DNA of 55,866 nt, taken from Anaerolinea sp. GTDB lineage: Bacteria > Chloroflexota > Anaerolineae > Anaerolineales > Anaerolineaceae. The DNA lies in NCBI GenBank assembly GCA_020725865.1, contig DYEC01000025.1:1-55866 (forward strand), given 5' to 3'. The notes beneath the pieces were generated by a model. That model did not search any database, was not told the origin of the DNA, and saw only the letters and a program-made list of their open reading frames with translations. Positions 1 through 9,443 of the stretch are shown one piece after another (positions within the stretch are counted from its first letter, which is position 1; every line of letters begins with the position of its first letter). A program made the position numbers and the translations under genes.

Positions 1-74
1 CGGGGCGCTGGGATTTGAACCCAGGGCCTCTTGCACCCCATGCAAGCGCGCTAGCCGGACTGCGCCACGCCCCG
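1..74 (-). tRNA. tRNA-Pro (anticodon GGG)
   Basis: Read on the minus strand this folds as a standard cloverleaf: a 7-bp acceptor stem starting with the C1-G72 pair typical of bacterial tRNA-Pro, a D-arm with stem GCGC, an anticodon stem CUUGC/GCAAG enclosing loop AUGGGGU (anticodon GGG, reading CCC), and a T-arm with stem CUGGG and loop UUCAAAU. The discriminator base and any CCA would lie before position 1, so the 3' end is cut by the window edge. Confidence 0.95.
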
Positions 75-88
75 AAATAATTTTCAAA

Positions 89-117
89 ATTATACGCCAG
101 AATTTCCTCAATGACAA
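89..117 (-). promoter_or_regulatory. sigma70-type promoter of tRNA-Pro
   Basis: On the minus strand there is a -35 box TTGTCA (112-117), a 17-bp spacer and a perfect -10 box TATAAT (89-94), placed about 15 bases before the mature tRNA 5' end. It sets the local reference for what a housekeeping promoter looks like. Confidence 0.75.
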
Positions 118-189
118 CCCTTTGCGTGACCAATTTGCGCGATAATAATTACACTCAATCCCTTTCAAACGAAAGCGAGTTTAGTAAAT

Positions 190-816
190 ATGAAAGACAC
201 GTACCTGCAAAATCTGTTAGGAGAAAACGAACATATCATCCTAGTCACGCACCAGCATTGGTTTAAGCTTCTGCAGGCAATCCTAGTCGAAATCGTTCTA
301 TTTATTTTGACCATTATTTTAGTTACCATCTTGCTTATTGCTACTGCCATTCCGCTGGCTGCTCTAGGGTTCACTTTGCTCTTGATTCCCATTATCAGCG
401 CCCTTTATGATTACCTGAACTGGTACAACCACAAATACATTGTAACTAACCGCCGGGTTATACAGATCCTGGGAATCGTTAATAAAAACGTGACCGATTC
501 TTCGTTGGAGAAAGTGAACGATCTTAAAATGCAGCAATCTTTTTGGGGGCGTGTTTTCAACTTTGGGGATATCGAAATCCTCACGGCCAGCGAACTGGGC
601 ATCAACCGGTTCACCTTTATTGGCGATCCTATCCGTTTCAAGGCCGCAATGATTAACGCTAAGGCACATTTGGAAAACGGAAACCTTCCTGCGCCAAAAC
701 AAACTGAAACCAGCATTCCCGAGCTAATTGCAAAACTGGATGAGCTACGGCAAAAAGGTGTCCTATCAGAGGAGGAATTTCAACAGAAGAAAACCGAACT
801 GCTAAAAAGGGTATGA
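190..816 (+). CDS. PH-domain membrane protein with C-terminal SHOCT motif
   Basis: A 208-residue protein. Residues about 30-75 hold two closely spaced hydrophobic segments that should form a membrane hairpin. They are followed by a bacterial PH-like (bPH2/YdbT-type) domain, recognisable from the run around YIVTNRRVIQ, the GI-x-K strand and the RVFNFGDIEI strand. The last 30 residues form a SHOCT-type helical hairpin (IPELIAKLDELRQKG...), a short module often found at the C-termini of membrane or phage-related proteins. The substrate or partner is unknown; such proteins are probably membrane-surface scaffolds. The ATG has only a weak upstream purine stretch. It stands alone between tRNA-Pro and the next gene. 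Confidence 0.8.
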   Translation: MKDTYLQNLLGENEHIILVTHQHWFKLLQAILVEIVLFILTIILVTILLIATAIPLAALGFTLLLIPIISALYDYLNWYNHKYIVTNRRVIQILGIVNKNVTDSSLEKVNDLKMQQSFWGRVFNFGDIEILTASELGINRFTFIGDPIRFKAAMINAKAHLENGNLPAPKQTETSIPELIAKLDELRQKGVLSEEEFQQKKTELLKRV

Positions 817-862
817 TAAACCAAAATAGATTGCGAAATTTGTCACAGTTTATAGTAAACCA

Positions 863-2770
863 ATGAAAAGGGCGGTATTGAACAAAAATCGTGCGTTTTT
901 ATTTTTCCTTATTGTCATCACGCTTGAGAGTGTCCCTTCCGTTCTCTTGCTGGATTGGAATCCTTCAGAGCCACAGAGCGCTCTCTTCTTGGGTTATTCT
1001 GCACAACGGCTGACAGCCATTGCCTTCACACTTTTCCTGTGTGCCGGTTTGGTGCTGCTGACATTTAAAGCCATTCTATATCCCTCGTGGTGGGCAAAAA
1101 TTATCTCAATGGTAGATAATACATTGTTGGATAAACGCCATTTTTTAAATATCTTTTTGTCTACTGCATTTCTATTCGTTTTCAGCAGTGGTTTGCTGTT
1201 TCTGCTTAATTCCCGAATTGCTGAACGGTTTGGCATGTTGCGGCTGGTCTATCAGCGGTTTCAGGGGTTGACAATTTGGCTCGTTGTCCTGTTTGGCCAA
1301 GTTCTTGTATTGCTTTATTTCATCTACCAGTTCAATTTCCAACACGGATATTTCTATCCCTCTGACGTATGGATAACCGCCATCCGGAATTGCCTGCGGT
1401 TTGCTGCTGTCGTTTTCATTCTTTTTTACCTGCTGGTGCGATATTTCTCCTTGCGAATTTTTTACGTTTTCTTTGACCTGTCGCTCGTAGTTTTGGCTCT
1501 GTCATATTTATCGCTTTGGTTGTACGATAAACATCGCCAAAAAACATGGCATCACCAGACATCCATTTACTTGACCGGCTTTATTCTCTTCTTCCTCGCA
1601 TTCATGTCGTATCGCCTGGTGACAATCTATACAGGTTTTCCAAATACGCCCGGCAAAGCTTACTTCAATCTGCTAGCAGATGCCTGGCTGCAGGGAAGAC
1701 TGTATCTAACAAAACCCGACCAGATACATGACCTGACATTCTATCAGGGGCAGTGGTATGTACCAAACCCTCCGTTGGTAGCGATATTAATGGTACCCTG
1801 GGTAGCATGGAAAGGGGTGGATTCCCTCAACACTGTTATTTTTTCCCTACTCTTTGCTGCGCTAAACGTCGCTTTGATGTACTGGATACTGGAGGCGCTT
1901 GCAGATCGCGGCTGGTCTGCATTGCGCACAAGAGATAATCTCTGGCTTATTTTCCTTTTCGCTTTCGGCACGGCACACTTCTACACTAGTCTGATCGGTA
2001 AGATGTGGTTTTTAAGCAACATGGTCAGCATCACTTGCATGGCACTGGCAGTTCTGGCAGCTCTTAAGATTCGCTCAGCCTGGCTGGCAGGTGCATGTCT
2101 GGCGCTGGCAATGATTGCCCGTCCCAATCTGGCATTATTGTTTCCATTCCTGCTCGGAATTACTTTTCAGATTGAAAAGGACACAACCGGTAAAGCCGCA
2201 TGGCGCAAGATGGTGATCTGGTCTGTCAAATGCGCGCTGCCGATGATAATTGCTGTGGGCGGTTTGCTCCTGTACAATCTGGCACGCTTTGACAATCTTT
2301 TTGATTTTGGCTATCTGACCGAAAACGTAGCTGGATTCATGGCAGAAGATTTAAAACAATACGGTACATTTCACCCCCACTTCATCCTTCGCAATCTGAA
2401 AGTTATGTTATTCAATCTGCCTCGCTGGGATGATGACTGTAACAGCATAGCACCAAGCGTTGAAGGGATGAGCATGTTTATCACCACACCAGCATTCATC
2501 TACCTGTTTCGTCGTTTTCAACGCAAACCATGGTTTATCGGCGCCTGGGTTGCGGTCGGCATGATTGTGGGATCGCTTATGCTGTATTACAACACCGGCG
2601 CCTGGCAATTTGGTTACAAATACACACTGGATTTCCTGATTCCCATGATGTCAATCCTTGCCGTTTCGGTGGGTAATCGGGTTCCAAATACGATGAAAAT
2701 TCTTATATTGACAAGCGTTGCAATTAACTGGCTTGGCGTTCTTTGGTGGTTTGGCTTATATTGCGGGTAG
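863..2770 (+). CDS. polytopic membrane protein, possibly GT-C-type glycosyltransferase
   Basis: A 635-residue protein with at least a dozen hydrophobic segments spread along its length, separated by short basic loops. A mid-protein soluble stretch (about residues 265-300, including a WYVPNPPL segment) lies between membrane blocks. The layout resembles bacterial membrane glycosyltransferases or mannosyltransferases of the GT-C fold, but I cannot identify the acidic first-loop catalytic motif with confidence, so function is inferred only from topology. No Shine-Dalgarno is seen. A -10-like TATAGT ends 6 bases before the ATG, so the mRNA may be leaderless. The two-component genes follow after 66 bases. 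Confidence 0.6.
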   Translation: MKRAVLNKNRAFLFFLIVITLESVPSVLLLDWNPSEPQSALFLGYSAQRLTAIAFTLFLCAGLVLLTFKAILYPSWWAKIISMVDNTLLDKRHFLNIFLSTAFLFVFSSGLLFLLNSRIAERFGMLRLVYQRFQGLTIWLVVLFGQVLVLLYFIYQFNFQHGYFYPSDVWITAIRNCLRFAAVVFILFYLLVRYFSLRIFYVFFDLSLVVLALSYLSLWLYDKHRQKTWHHQTSIYLTGFILFFLAFMSYRLVTIYTGFPNTPGKAYFNLLADAWLQGRLYLTKPDQIHDLTFYQGQWYVPNPPLVAILMVPWVAWKGVDSLNTVIFSLLFAALNVALMYWILEALADRGWSALRTRDNLWLIFLFAFGTAHFYTSLIGKMWFLSNMVSITCMALAVLAALKIRSAWLAGACLALAMIARPNLALLFPFLLGITFQIEKDTTGKAAWRKMVIWSVKCALPMIIAVGGLLLYNLARFDNLFDFGYLTENVAGFMAEDLKQYGTFHPHFILRNLKVMLFNLPRWDDDCNSIAPSVEGMSMFITTPAFIYLFRRFQRKPWFIGAWVAVGMIVGSLMLYYNTGAWQFGYKYTLDFLIPMMSILAVSVGNRVPNTMKILILTSVAINWLGVLWWFGLYCG

Positions 2771-2836
2771 TAAGAATAGGTTATTCAAAACGATTGTCCA
2801 ATCAACTTCAAGCAACACAAAGGGTATAATCATCTT

Positions 2837-3532
2837 ATGCCTTTCAATATTCTGATTGTAGATGACGATGCATTATTCCGTCGTTCATTGGCTTTCAATC
2901 TGGAACGACATGGATATAGCGTTAGGACTGCTCCCTCGGCTGAAGAGGCTTTTGAAATTGTTCGCCACCAGAATCCGGACCTCGTGCTTTTGGACATCAG
3001 TCTGCCCGGTATGGATGGTTTGGAGGCGTTAAAATCTTTTCGACAACAATGTGATGTGCCTGTTATCTTTTTGACCGCACGGCGCAGGGAATTGGATGAA
3101 ATTCTTGGTCTGGAGATTGGCGCAGATGATTATGTAACAAAACCTTTCGATCTGGATGTTCTCCTGGCACATATCAAAGCCGTTCTTCGCCGTGCAAAAG
3201 CAAGCACAGTCAAACCCGATCGTGCCGCATTAGATGTAGGTGATTTGTATATTGACCCCCAAGCCCACACAGCAACCCGCAAAGGTGAACCCCTTGATTT
3301 ATCCCCGCGGGAGTTTGAAGTTCTCTATCTGCTTGCTGCAGAAGCCGGGCGTGTAATCTCCAGCTCTGACATTCTCAACCAAGTATGGGGTGCCGAATAT
3401 GATGGCGAGCCACAAGTCGTATATGTATGCATACGTGAGCTCCGAAAAAAACTAGAGGATGACCCCGATCACCCGAAACGTTTAATAACCGTGCGAGGCA
3501 TTGGTTATAAATTGGTTCCACAGGAGGCTTAA
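2837..3532 (+). CDS. OmpR/PhoB-family response regulator
   Basis: A 231-residue DNA-binding response regulator. The receiver domain (about 1-120) shows the acidic pocket (VDDD near residue 8), the phospho-acceptor Asp53 in LLDISLPG and the conserved Lys102 in TKPF. The C-terminal winged helix (about 135-228) has the typical LSPREFEVL and VRGIGYKL signatures of OmpR/PhoB proteins. The histidine kinase gene starts 3 bases after the stop, so the pair is certainly co-transcribed. The operator array directly downstream of the kinase, in front of htrA, is the obvious target. A TATAAT box ends 6 bases before the ATG and no Shine-Dalgarno is visible, which suggests a leaderless message. Confidence 0.93.
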   Translation: MPFNILIVDDDALFRRSLAFNLERHGYSVRTAPSAEEAFEIVRHQNPDLVLLDISLPGMDGLEALKSFRQQCDVPVIFLTARRRELDEILGLEIGADDYVTKPFDLDVLLAHIKAVLRRAKASTVKPDRAALDVGDLYIDPQAHTATRKGEPLDLSPREFEVLYLLAAEAGRVISSSDILNQVWGAEYDGEPQVVYVCIRELRKKLEDDPDHPKRLITVRGIGYKLVPQEA

Positions 3533-3535
3533 GAT

Positions 3536-4975
3536 ATGCGCTCCCTGCGGTTACGATTAATCCTTACTCATATCCTACCACTCATTGTCACAGTCCCGCT
3601 TATTGGTTTGGTGCTAGTGCGAATTATTCAAACGCAAGTATTACTGGCCAATCTTCAACGTGAAATACAGGCACAGGCGGTTATGCTTGTAGAGGTCGCA
3701 ACCCAGCAGGTTAACATCTGGTATAGCACAAAAGATGCCCAATCGTTTGTCAACCGTGTCAGCCCGACCATCAATGCTCAGGTGATGTTAATTGATCCGC
3801 ACGGATATTTGCTGGCTGCCAGTGACCCTGTACAAAAAAATCGGGTAGGTGAGCAAGTCAAAATTCCCGCTTTGGCTGACGTGTTGAGTGGTCACTCGTA
3901 CATCAAAGCCACATATGATCCAGCATCAGGTGCGGATGTCATTGAGATGATCGTACCTGTCGTGGACACAAGTCAACGTTTATTGGGAATTATCCGTCTC
4001 AACTTGCCTATCTCGGCAACAGAAAAACATTTTTCAGAGCTTCGGAATGTTGTTTTTTACGTGATGGGCGGTGGGCTATTTCTGGGTATTTTATTGGGTT
4101 GGGGATTGGCTTACAGCCTGGAACGCCCTTTAAACCGTGCAACCCGGGCTATTGAAATGCTGTCCACAGGACAGAAACTCGAACCACTTCCCGAAAAAGG
4201 GCCGGAGCAAATTCGCCAGTTGTTGCGTGCTTTCAACACATTGGCGTACCGGCTACGCACACTGGAAGAGAATCGCCGCCGTTTGCTGGCTAATTTGATC
4301 CATGAACTTGGACGTCCTCTGGGCGCTCTTCAATCTGCTCTGCAAGCATTAGAAGGTGGTGCAGAACAGGACGCTGCTTTTCGTCACGAACTTTTAGCCG
4401 GCATGAATAGTGAAATCCAGCGCTTACGGCGGCTTCTCAACGATTTAGCACACCTTCATGAACAGGTTATCGGATCTTTGGAACTTAATTTGCAGTCGGT
4501 TTCGCTAAAGGAATGGCTGGCAAGTATACTTCCACCTTGGCGTGAAGCCGCCACCCAAAAAGGATTGAGCTGGAATGTGCGAATCTCAGGTGACCTGCCG
4601 CAACTTCGGATAGATAGTGACAGGTTGACACAGGCACTGGGGAACTTGTTAAGCAATGCCATCGAATACACACCTTCCGGTGGTTCTGTCACAATTGAAG
4701 TCAATTCGACCACCGAATTTGTTCAAATCAGCATCAGTGATACTGGTCCCGGCATTCCCTCGGAAGAGCAACCGCTCATTTTCAATCCTTTTTTCCGCGG
4801 TAGCAGTAAAGGTCGCTTTCCTCACGGCATGGGACTTGGGCTGAGTATTGCCCGCGAACTAGTTCAGGCGCATGGCGGCACACTGCTATTAGAAAGCTCA
4901 AGTCAGAGCGGTAGTAAATTTACCATGCGGCTTCCTGTTCATAAACCTGAAGAGTCAATAGAGGATTTTTCTTAA
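3536..4975 (+). CDS. membrane sensor histidine kinase
   Basis: A kinase of about 479 residues, partner of the preceding regulator. A first membrane segment (about 10-30) and a second (about 172-194) flank a periplasmic sensor of about 140 residues, probably Cache/PAS-like (VMLIDPHGYLLAAS). A HAMP linker follows, then the H-box LIHELGRPLG with phospho-acceptor His near residue 256. The ATPase domain shows the N-box (LLSNAIEYTPSGG), G1 (DTGPGIP) and G2 (GMGLGLSIA) motifs. The signal is unknown; linkage to an HtrA lipoprotein protease suggests cell-envelope stress. Its stop codon overlaps the first half-site of the htrA operator. Confidence 0.93.
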   Translation: MRSLRLRLILTHILPLIVTVPLIGLVLVRIIQTQVLLANLQREIQAQAVMLVEVATQQVNIWYSTKDAQSFVNRVSPTINAQVMLIDPHGYLLAASDPVQKNRVGEQVKIPALADVLSGHSYIKATYDPASGADVIEMIVPVVDTSQRLLGIIRLNLPISATEKHFSELRNVVFYVMGGGLFLGILLGWGLAYSLERPLNRATRAIEMLSTGQKLEPLPEKGPEQIRQLLRAFNTLAYRLRTLEENRRRLLANLIHELGRPLGALQSALQALEGGAEQDAAFRHELLAGMNSEIQRLRRLLNDLAHLHEQVIGSLELNLQSVSLKEWLASILPPWREAATQKGLSWNVRISGDLPQLRIDSDRLTQALGNLLSNAIEYTPSGGSVTIEVNSTTEFVQISISDTGPGIPSEEQPLIFNPFFRGSSKGRFPHGMGLGLSIARELVQAHGGTLLLESSSQSGSKFTMRLPVHKPEESIEDFS

Positions 4976-5036
4976 GGTTATCATAAGGTTCCCGTAATCT
5001 TCCCATAAGGACAAAAAAAATCAGAAGTGCTATATT
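4974..5036 (+). promoter_or_regulatory. 11-bp direct-repeat operator and promoter of htrA
   Basis: Four half-sites lie exactly 11 bases apart: AAGGTT at 4974, AAGGTT at 4985, AATCTT at 4996 and AAGGAC at 5007. The fourth overlaps a -35 box AGGACA (5008-5013). A 17-bp spacer ending in TGC (extended -10) leads to TATATT (5031-5036). Direct repeats with an 11-bp period overlapping the -35 region are the classic arrangement for activation by PhoB/OmpR-type regulators, and such a regulator is encoded immediately upstream. The repeats are seen directly; the identity of the binding protein is inferred. Confidence 0.72.
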
Positions 5037-5107
5037 GAATCCAGACTCACCCTGAAAATTAAATCGGGGTGATTGAAAACGCGTAGAAAGGAGTTGAGGT
5101 TAGCTCT

Positions 5108-6754
5108 ATGAAAACCTTAAAACGTGTGTTTCCATTACTAGTATTGCTTGCAGTTACCCTATCCAGTTGCAGTGTATTACCCATTTTAAAGGGAAAGGTC
5201 ACCAACGCTGTATCATCATCTCTTGCCCAACCAGTATCCACGGCTACACCAGCCCCAACTCTGCCGGTAGTACCCAGCGCCTTTGAATCCCTTGCAGCAT
5301 ATCAGAGTGCATTAGAAAAAGTCTATCAAGAAGTAAGTCCTTCAGTTGTTAACATCGAAGTGACTCAAAAACAAACCTCTTCCATTCAAGGGTTTCAAAT
5401 TCCACAAGTGCCTGGATTTCCACAGATACCAGGTTTGCCATTCGGAGAACCCGATGTGCAAAATGAACCTATCACCAGCCTGGGCTCGGGTTTCGTCTGG
5501 GATAAGGATGGTCACATTGTAACCAACAACCATGTTGTCGCAAATGCCGAAAAAATTACCGTTACTTTTGCAGACGGAACTATCGTAGATGGCAAGGTGG
5601 TTGGATCAGACCCCGATAGCGACCTTGCAGTGATAAAAGTGGATGTCGCTTCCGAAAAACTCAAACCAGTTGCGTTGGCAGATTCGAGGCAGGTACGAGT
5701 CGGACAGCTTGCAATTGCGATTGGTAGTCCTTTTGGGCTGGAAGGCAGTATGACCGTTGGTATTGTCAGTGCGTTGGGGCGTAGTCTGCCGAGCAACGAA
5801 TCGGCTGCCGGACCAACCTATACCATACCAGATGTAATTCAGACCGATGCACCAATCAACCCGGGTAATTCCGGAGGGGTATTGGTCAACGTCAATGGCC
5901 AGGTGATTGGCGTTACCTCCGCCATCGAATCACCGGTACGTGCCAATGCCGGTATTGGATTTGCAATCCCGGCTTCAATTGTTCAGCGAGTGGTGCCATT
6001 CTTGATCAGGAATGGTCGTTATGAACATCCTTGGCTTGGCATCAGCGGTCGAAGCCTGAATCCTGATCTGGCAAAAGCCATGGATTTACCCGAGAATCAA
6101 CGTGGTATACTGGTGATCGACGTCACCCTGAACAGCCCGGCAGATAAAGCTGGCGTAAAGGGCAGCACCAAAGAAGCGGAAATTGAGGGACGAACAGTTC
6201 GAGTGGGCGGTGATGTGATTACCGCCATTGACGGACAACCGGTTAGAGAATTTGATGACCTGGCTGCCTATCTTGCATCAAATGCTTCCGTCGGACAAAA
6301 AGTAACGCTGAATATCTTACGTAACGGTCAGGAACATGCTATAGAAGTTACGTTGGCTGCTCGCCCTTCTTCTGGCGAGACTCAAACACAATCCAAAACA
6401 ACCCGCCAAGCATGGCTTGGCATCAGCGGAATAGATGTAACCCCAGAAATTGCCCGGGCAATGGATCTCCCTGCAAATACTCACGGAGTTCTAATTGAGC
6501 AGGTTACTAAAGACAGCCCGGCAGACCAGGCAGGTATCATGGGGAGTGATAAGCCCTTTGAAATCAGTGGCAAGACAATTTTGATTGGTGGAGATATTAT
6601 CACAGCTATCAACGGACAAAGCATATCTGGCATGATAGATTTGAAAACAGCAATCAGTCAGATGGAACCTGGGCAAAAAGTTATTTTAAACGTGCTGCGT
6701 AAGGGAGACACAATAAAGATAGAAGTAATTCTGGGAGAAAAACCCGTTTCATAA
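5108..6754 (+). CDS. htrA: HtrA/DegP-family serine protease lipoprotein with two PDZ domains
   Basis: A 548-residue envelope protease. The N-terminus is a lipoprotein signal (hydrophobic core then VTLSSC, lipidated Cys21) followed by a Thr/Pro/Ala linker. The trypsin-like domain carries the catalytic triad His142 (NNHVV), Asp172 (DSDLAVIK) and Ser255 (NPGNSGGV). Two PDZ domains follow (about 305-420 and 430-545), each beginning with a WLGISG element. It should degrade or refold damaged exported proteins at the outer face of the membrane. The ATG is preceded by AAAGGAG. The gene has its own promoter and repeat operator directly after the two-component pair and is closed by a strong terminator. 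Confidence 0.95.
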   Translation: MKTLKRVFPLLVLLAVTLSSCSVLPILKGKVTNAVSSSLAQPVSTATPAPTLPVVPSAFESLAAYQSALEKVYQEVSPSVVNIEVTQKQTSSIQGFQIPQVPGFPQIPGLPFGEPDVQNEPITSLGSGFVWDKDGHIVTNNHVVANAEKITVTFADGTIVDGKVVGSDPDSDLAVIKVDVASEKLKPVALADSRQVRVGQLAIAIGSPFGLEGSMTVGIVSALGRSLPSNESAAGPTYTIPDVIQTDAPINPGNSGGVLVNVNGQVIGVTSAIESPVRANAGIGFAIPASIVQRVVPFLIRNGRYEHPWLGISGRSLNPDLAKAMDLPENQRGILVIDVTLNSPADKAGVKGSTKEAEIEGRTVRVGGDVITAIDGQPVREFDDLAAYLASNASVGQKVTLNILRNGQEHAIEVTLAARPSSGETQTQSKTTRQAWLGISGIDVTPEIARAMDLPANTHGVLIEQVTKDSPADQAGIMGSDKPFEISGKTILIGGDIITAINGQSISGMIDLKTAISQMEPGQKVILNVLRKGDTIKIEVILGEKPVS

Positions 6755-6769
6755 GCTATTCAAACCCAA

Positions 6770-6811
6770 GCGTGAGCAAGATGGTTATCATCTTGCTCAC
6801 GCATTTTTTTT
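6770..6811 (+). terminator. rho-independent terminator after htrA
   Basis: A perfect 14-bp stem (6770-6783 with 6789-6802), a 5-base loop and an eight-T run. It ends the htrA transcript. The next 236 bases up to the aminotransferase start show only weak inverted repeats and no gene. Confidence 0.93.
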
Positions 6812-7047
6812 AAATATCACCTACATAGAAAAACCTGTCATTCAACAAACTACTATCGTTGTAACAGGTCCAGCTTGACCGCCCTGAGCAAGGTCTGATC
6901 GAAAAAATATGAGTGGATTGGTCCAAGGTGGAACAATTCAGTTTTCACCTGCGCTGCATCTGCCCTCAGACATGCGACATGAACACCGCCTTATCATTAG
7001 CACTGATTTTATGATAGGATTCTAACAGCCACTCTCACGAGGTGTAC

Positions 7048-8397
7048 ATGTACGATATTCCCGATTCCCAAATTCTTCCGCTTTCACTGGCACATAACTT
7101 TTGGACCTGGTCGGCACAAAAAAAAGTCTCCCCCATTCCGGTCAAACGCGCCCAGGGTGTCTATTTCTGGGATGTTCACGATAAACGTTATCTTGATTTC
7201 AATTCAATGGTCATGTGCGTTAACATTGGACATGGGGATCCGCGGGTGATTAATGCGATTATTCGTCAGGCGCAAGAGCTTCCTTTTGCAGGTCCCCAAA
7301 TGGCAACTCGCCCCCGCGCGGTGTTAGGAAAATTGCTCAGCGAAATCACCCCCATAGGGCTGACCCGTTTTTTGTACACATTGGGCGGAGCAGATGCTAA
7401 TGAAAACGCAATTAAATTAGCGCGCGGTTACACTGGACGGCACAAGATATTGACCCGCTACCGCTCTTATCATGGTGCAACTTACGGGGCCATTGCACTG
7501 ACCGGTGACCCTCGCAGAACCGCATGGGAACCGACGGTTATGCCTGGCATTGTTCATTTTCTCGATCCCTACCGCTATCGCTCCACCTTTCACCACACCA
7601 ATCCCAATATCTCAGAAGAAGATTTTGCACTGGATTATCTCAATCACCTCGAAGAGGTCATTTTGTATGAAAACCCCAATACCATTGCCGCCATCCTGCT
7701 CGAAACCGTCACCGGCACTAATGGCATCATCATCCCACCTAAGGGTTATTTGCAAGGTGTGAGAGAATTATGTAACAAATACGGTATCGTTTTCATCGCC
7801 GATGAGGTAATGAGTGGTTTTGGACGAACCGGCAAATGGTTTGCCGTTGAACACTGGGGAGTAGAGCCAGACATCATGACCATGGCAAAAGGATTAACTT
7901 CCGGGTATGCTCCGCTCGGTGCGGTTGCCATGAAGCCGGAAATTGCCGCCGCCTTTGACGAGCGTGTGTATGAAGGTGGCTTAACGTTCAATGGGCATCC
8001 AATCTCTCTTGCGGCTGCAATTGCTGTAATTGAGGTGATGCGCAATGATCATCTGGTTGAAAAAGCAGCTGAGACGGGTAAAGTCATGGGCAAGTTGCTT
8101 CAACAACTAGAGGGAAAGCACCCATCAGTTGGAGAAACGCGCTCCATCGGGTTATTTGGTGCAATTGAACTGGTCCGAAACCGTAACACCAGGGAGCCGC
8201 TGGCGCCCTTTAATGGCACCAGTCCCGAAATGACAGCATTTCGGACATATTGCCTGCAAAACGGTTTGTTTCTTTACACTCACTGGAATATCGTTCTGGT
8301 CATACCGCCATTGATTATCACACCCGAACAGCTTGTTGAAGGGTTTGAAATCCTCGACCGAGCGCTTAACATAACGGATAAAGCAGTTGAGGTGTAA
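7048..8397 (+). CDS. class III PLP-dependent aminotransferase
   Basis: A 449-residue aminotransferase of the acetylornithine/omega-amino acid group. Visible features are the substrate and cofactor loops (GGADANENAIKLAR, YRSYHGAT), the PLP-binding Asp252 in FIADEVMSGFGRTG and the Schiff-base Lys281 in MAKGLTSGYAPLG. Substrate is not decided by sequence; taurine, beta-alanine, putrescine or GABA-type amino donors with pyruvate or 2-oxoglutarate are all possible. An in-frame GTG lies at 7042, but GAGG at 7039-7042 sits 5 bases before ATG 7048, so 7048 is chosen. The trxB gene follows after 66 bases and may be co-transcribed. Confidence 0.88.
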   Translation: MYDIPDSQILPLSLAHNFWTWSAQKKVSPIPVKRAQGVYFWDVHDKRYLDFNSMVMCVNIGHGDPRVINAIIRQAQELPFAGPQMATRPRAVLGKLLSEITPIGLTRFLYTLGGADANENAIKLARGYTGRHKILTRYRSYHGATYGAIALTGDPRRTAWEPTVMPGIVHFLDPYRYRSTFHHTNPNISEEDFALDYLNHLEEVILYENPNTIAAILLETVTGTNGIIIPPKGYLQGVRELCNKYGIVFIADEVMSGFGRTGKWFAVEHWGVEPDIMTMAKGLTSGYAPLGAVAMKPEIAAAFDERVYEGGLTFNGHPISLAAAIAVIEVMRNDHLVEKAAETGKVMGKLLQQLEGKHPSVGETRSIGLFGAIELVRNRNTREPLAPFNGTSPEMTAFRTYCLQNGLFLYTHWNIVLVIPPLIITPEQLVEGFEILDRALNITDKAVEV

Positions 8398-8463
8398 CCT
8401 TTCTCCATTTTTAGATATCTAAAAGTTTAGGCCCGCACAGACAACTTTTTAGAGAGGTACAGC

Positions 8464-9435
8464 ATGGATTTTAATTTATCTGCCTTTGCAAAAGATACAC
8501 ATACTGCTGAAAGCGAACATGTTAAAGTTCTGATTCTGGGTGCAGGACCGGCCGGGATGTCAGCAGCATTGTACGCTGCCAGAGCCGAATTACAGCCAGT
8601 CGTACTAACAGGCACTGAATTGGGCGGGCAGGCATCGCTAACCCATGTCATCGAAAATTATCCCGGCTTCCCGGAAGGTGTCGGAGGACTGAAATTGGGT
8701 GAATTATTCCAACAGCAGGCTGAACGCTTTGGAGCGCGCTTTGATTTTGAGACTGCCACAAGTGTAAATTTATCACAGCGTCCCTTTGTAATTAAAACCT
8801 ATTCCAAAGACTATCTAGCAGATACATTGATTATTGCTACTGGAGCCAGTCCCAATCATCTCAACGTTCCTGGCGAGAGCGAATTAACCGGCAAAGGCGT
8901 CTCTTACTGCGCCACCTGTGATGGTTGGTTTTTTAAAGATAAGAAAGTTGTTGTTGTTGGGGGGGGCGATAGCGCCCTGGAAGAAGGCATCTTTTTGACG
9001 CGCTATGCCACCAGCGTCAATATCATTCACCGGCGCGATAGTCTGCGTGCCGGTGCAATCCTGCAAAAACGCGCTTTCGAAAACCCCAAAATTAGTTTCA
9101 CGTGGAATTCTATTGTTACGGAAGTGCTTGGCGAAAACGCGGTGAATGGTGTACGTATGCGTAATGTGAGAACAAATGAAGAAACCGTCATCCCTACAGA
9201 TGGTGTCTTCATCTTTATTGGGCATACCCCCAATACGCAACTATTCGCCGGTCAACTGGAGATGGATGAACACGGATATATTGTCATAGATATGCTGATG
9301 CGCACCAGTGTTGCAGGTGTGTTTGCAGCTGGCGAAGTAGCTGACCCGCATTATCGTCAGGTTGTCACCTCAGCCGGCATGGGTGCTGCGGCTGCTATCC
9401 AGGCAACGCGCTATTTGCAGGAAAAACAGCTATAA
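8464..9435 (+). CDS. trxB: thioredoxin-disulfide reductase
   Basis: A 323-residue FAD/NADPH flavoenzyme that reduces thioredoxin. The FAD dinucleotide fold starts at VLILGAGPAGMSAA (about 22-35). The redox pair is Cys149-Ala-Thr-Cys152, and the NADPH fold is VVVVGGGDSALEEG just after it. The C-terminal FAD contact (GVFAAGEVADPHYRQ) is complete. About 20 residues precede the usual N-terminus. The Shine-Dalgarno AGAGAGG lies 7 bases before the ATG. It converges with the LysM gene, with 8 bases between the stops. Confidence 0.95.
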   Translation: MDFNLSAFAKDTHTAESEHVKVLILGAGPAGMSAALYAARAELQPVVLTGTELGGQASLTHVIENYPGFPEGVGGLKLGELFQQQAERFGARFDFETATSVNLSQRPFVIKTYSKDYLADTLIIATGASPNHLNVPGESELTGKGVSYCATCDGWFFKDKKVVVVGGGDSALEEGIFLTRYATSVNIIHRRDSLRAGAILQKRAFENPKISFTWNSIVTEVLGENAVNGVRMRNVRTNEETVIPTDGVFIFIGHTPNTQLFAGQLEMDEHGYIVIDMLMRTSVAGVFAAGEVADPHYRQVVTSAGMGAAAAIQATRYLQEKQL

Positions 9436-9443
9436 CGAATTAA

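Noticed and set aside
6890-7047. AAGGTGGAAC motif before the aminotransferase gene, reminiscent of a T-box
   Set aside because: The rest of the T-box sequence (ACCRCG), stem I features and a terminator are missing.
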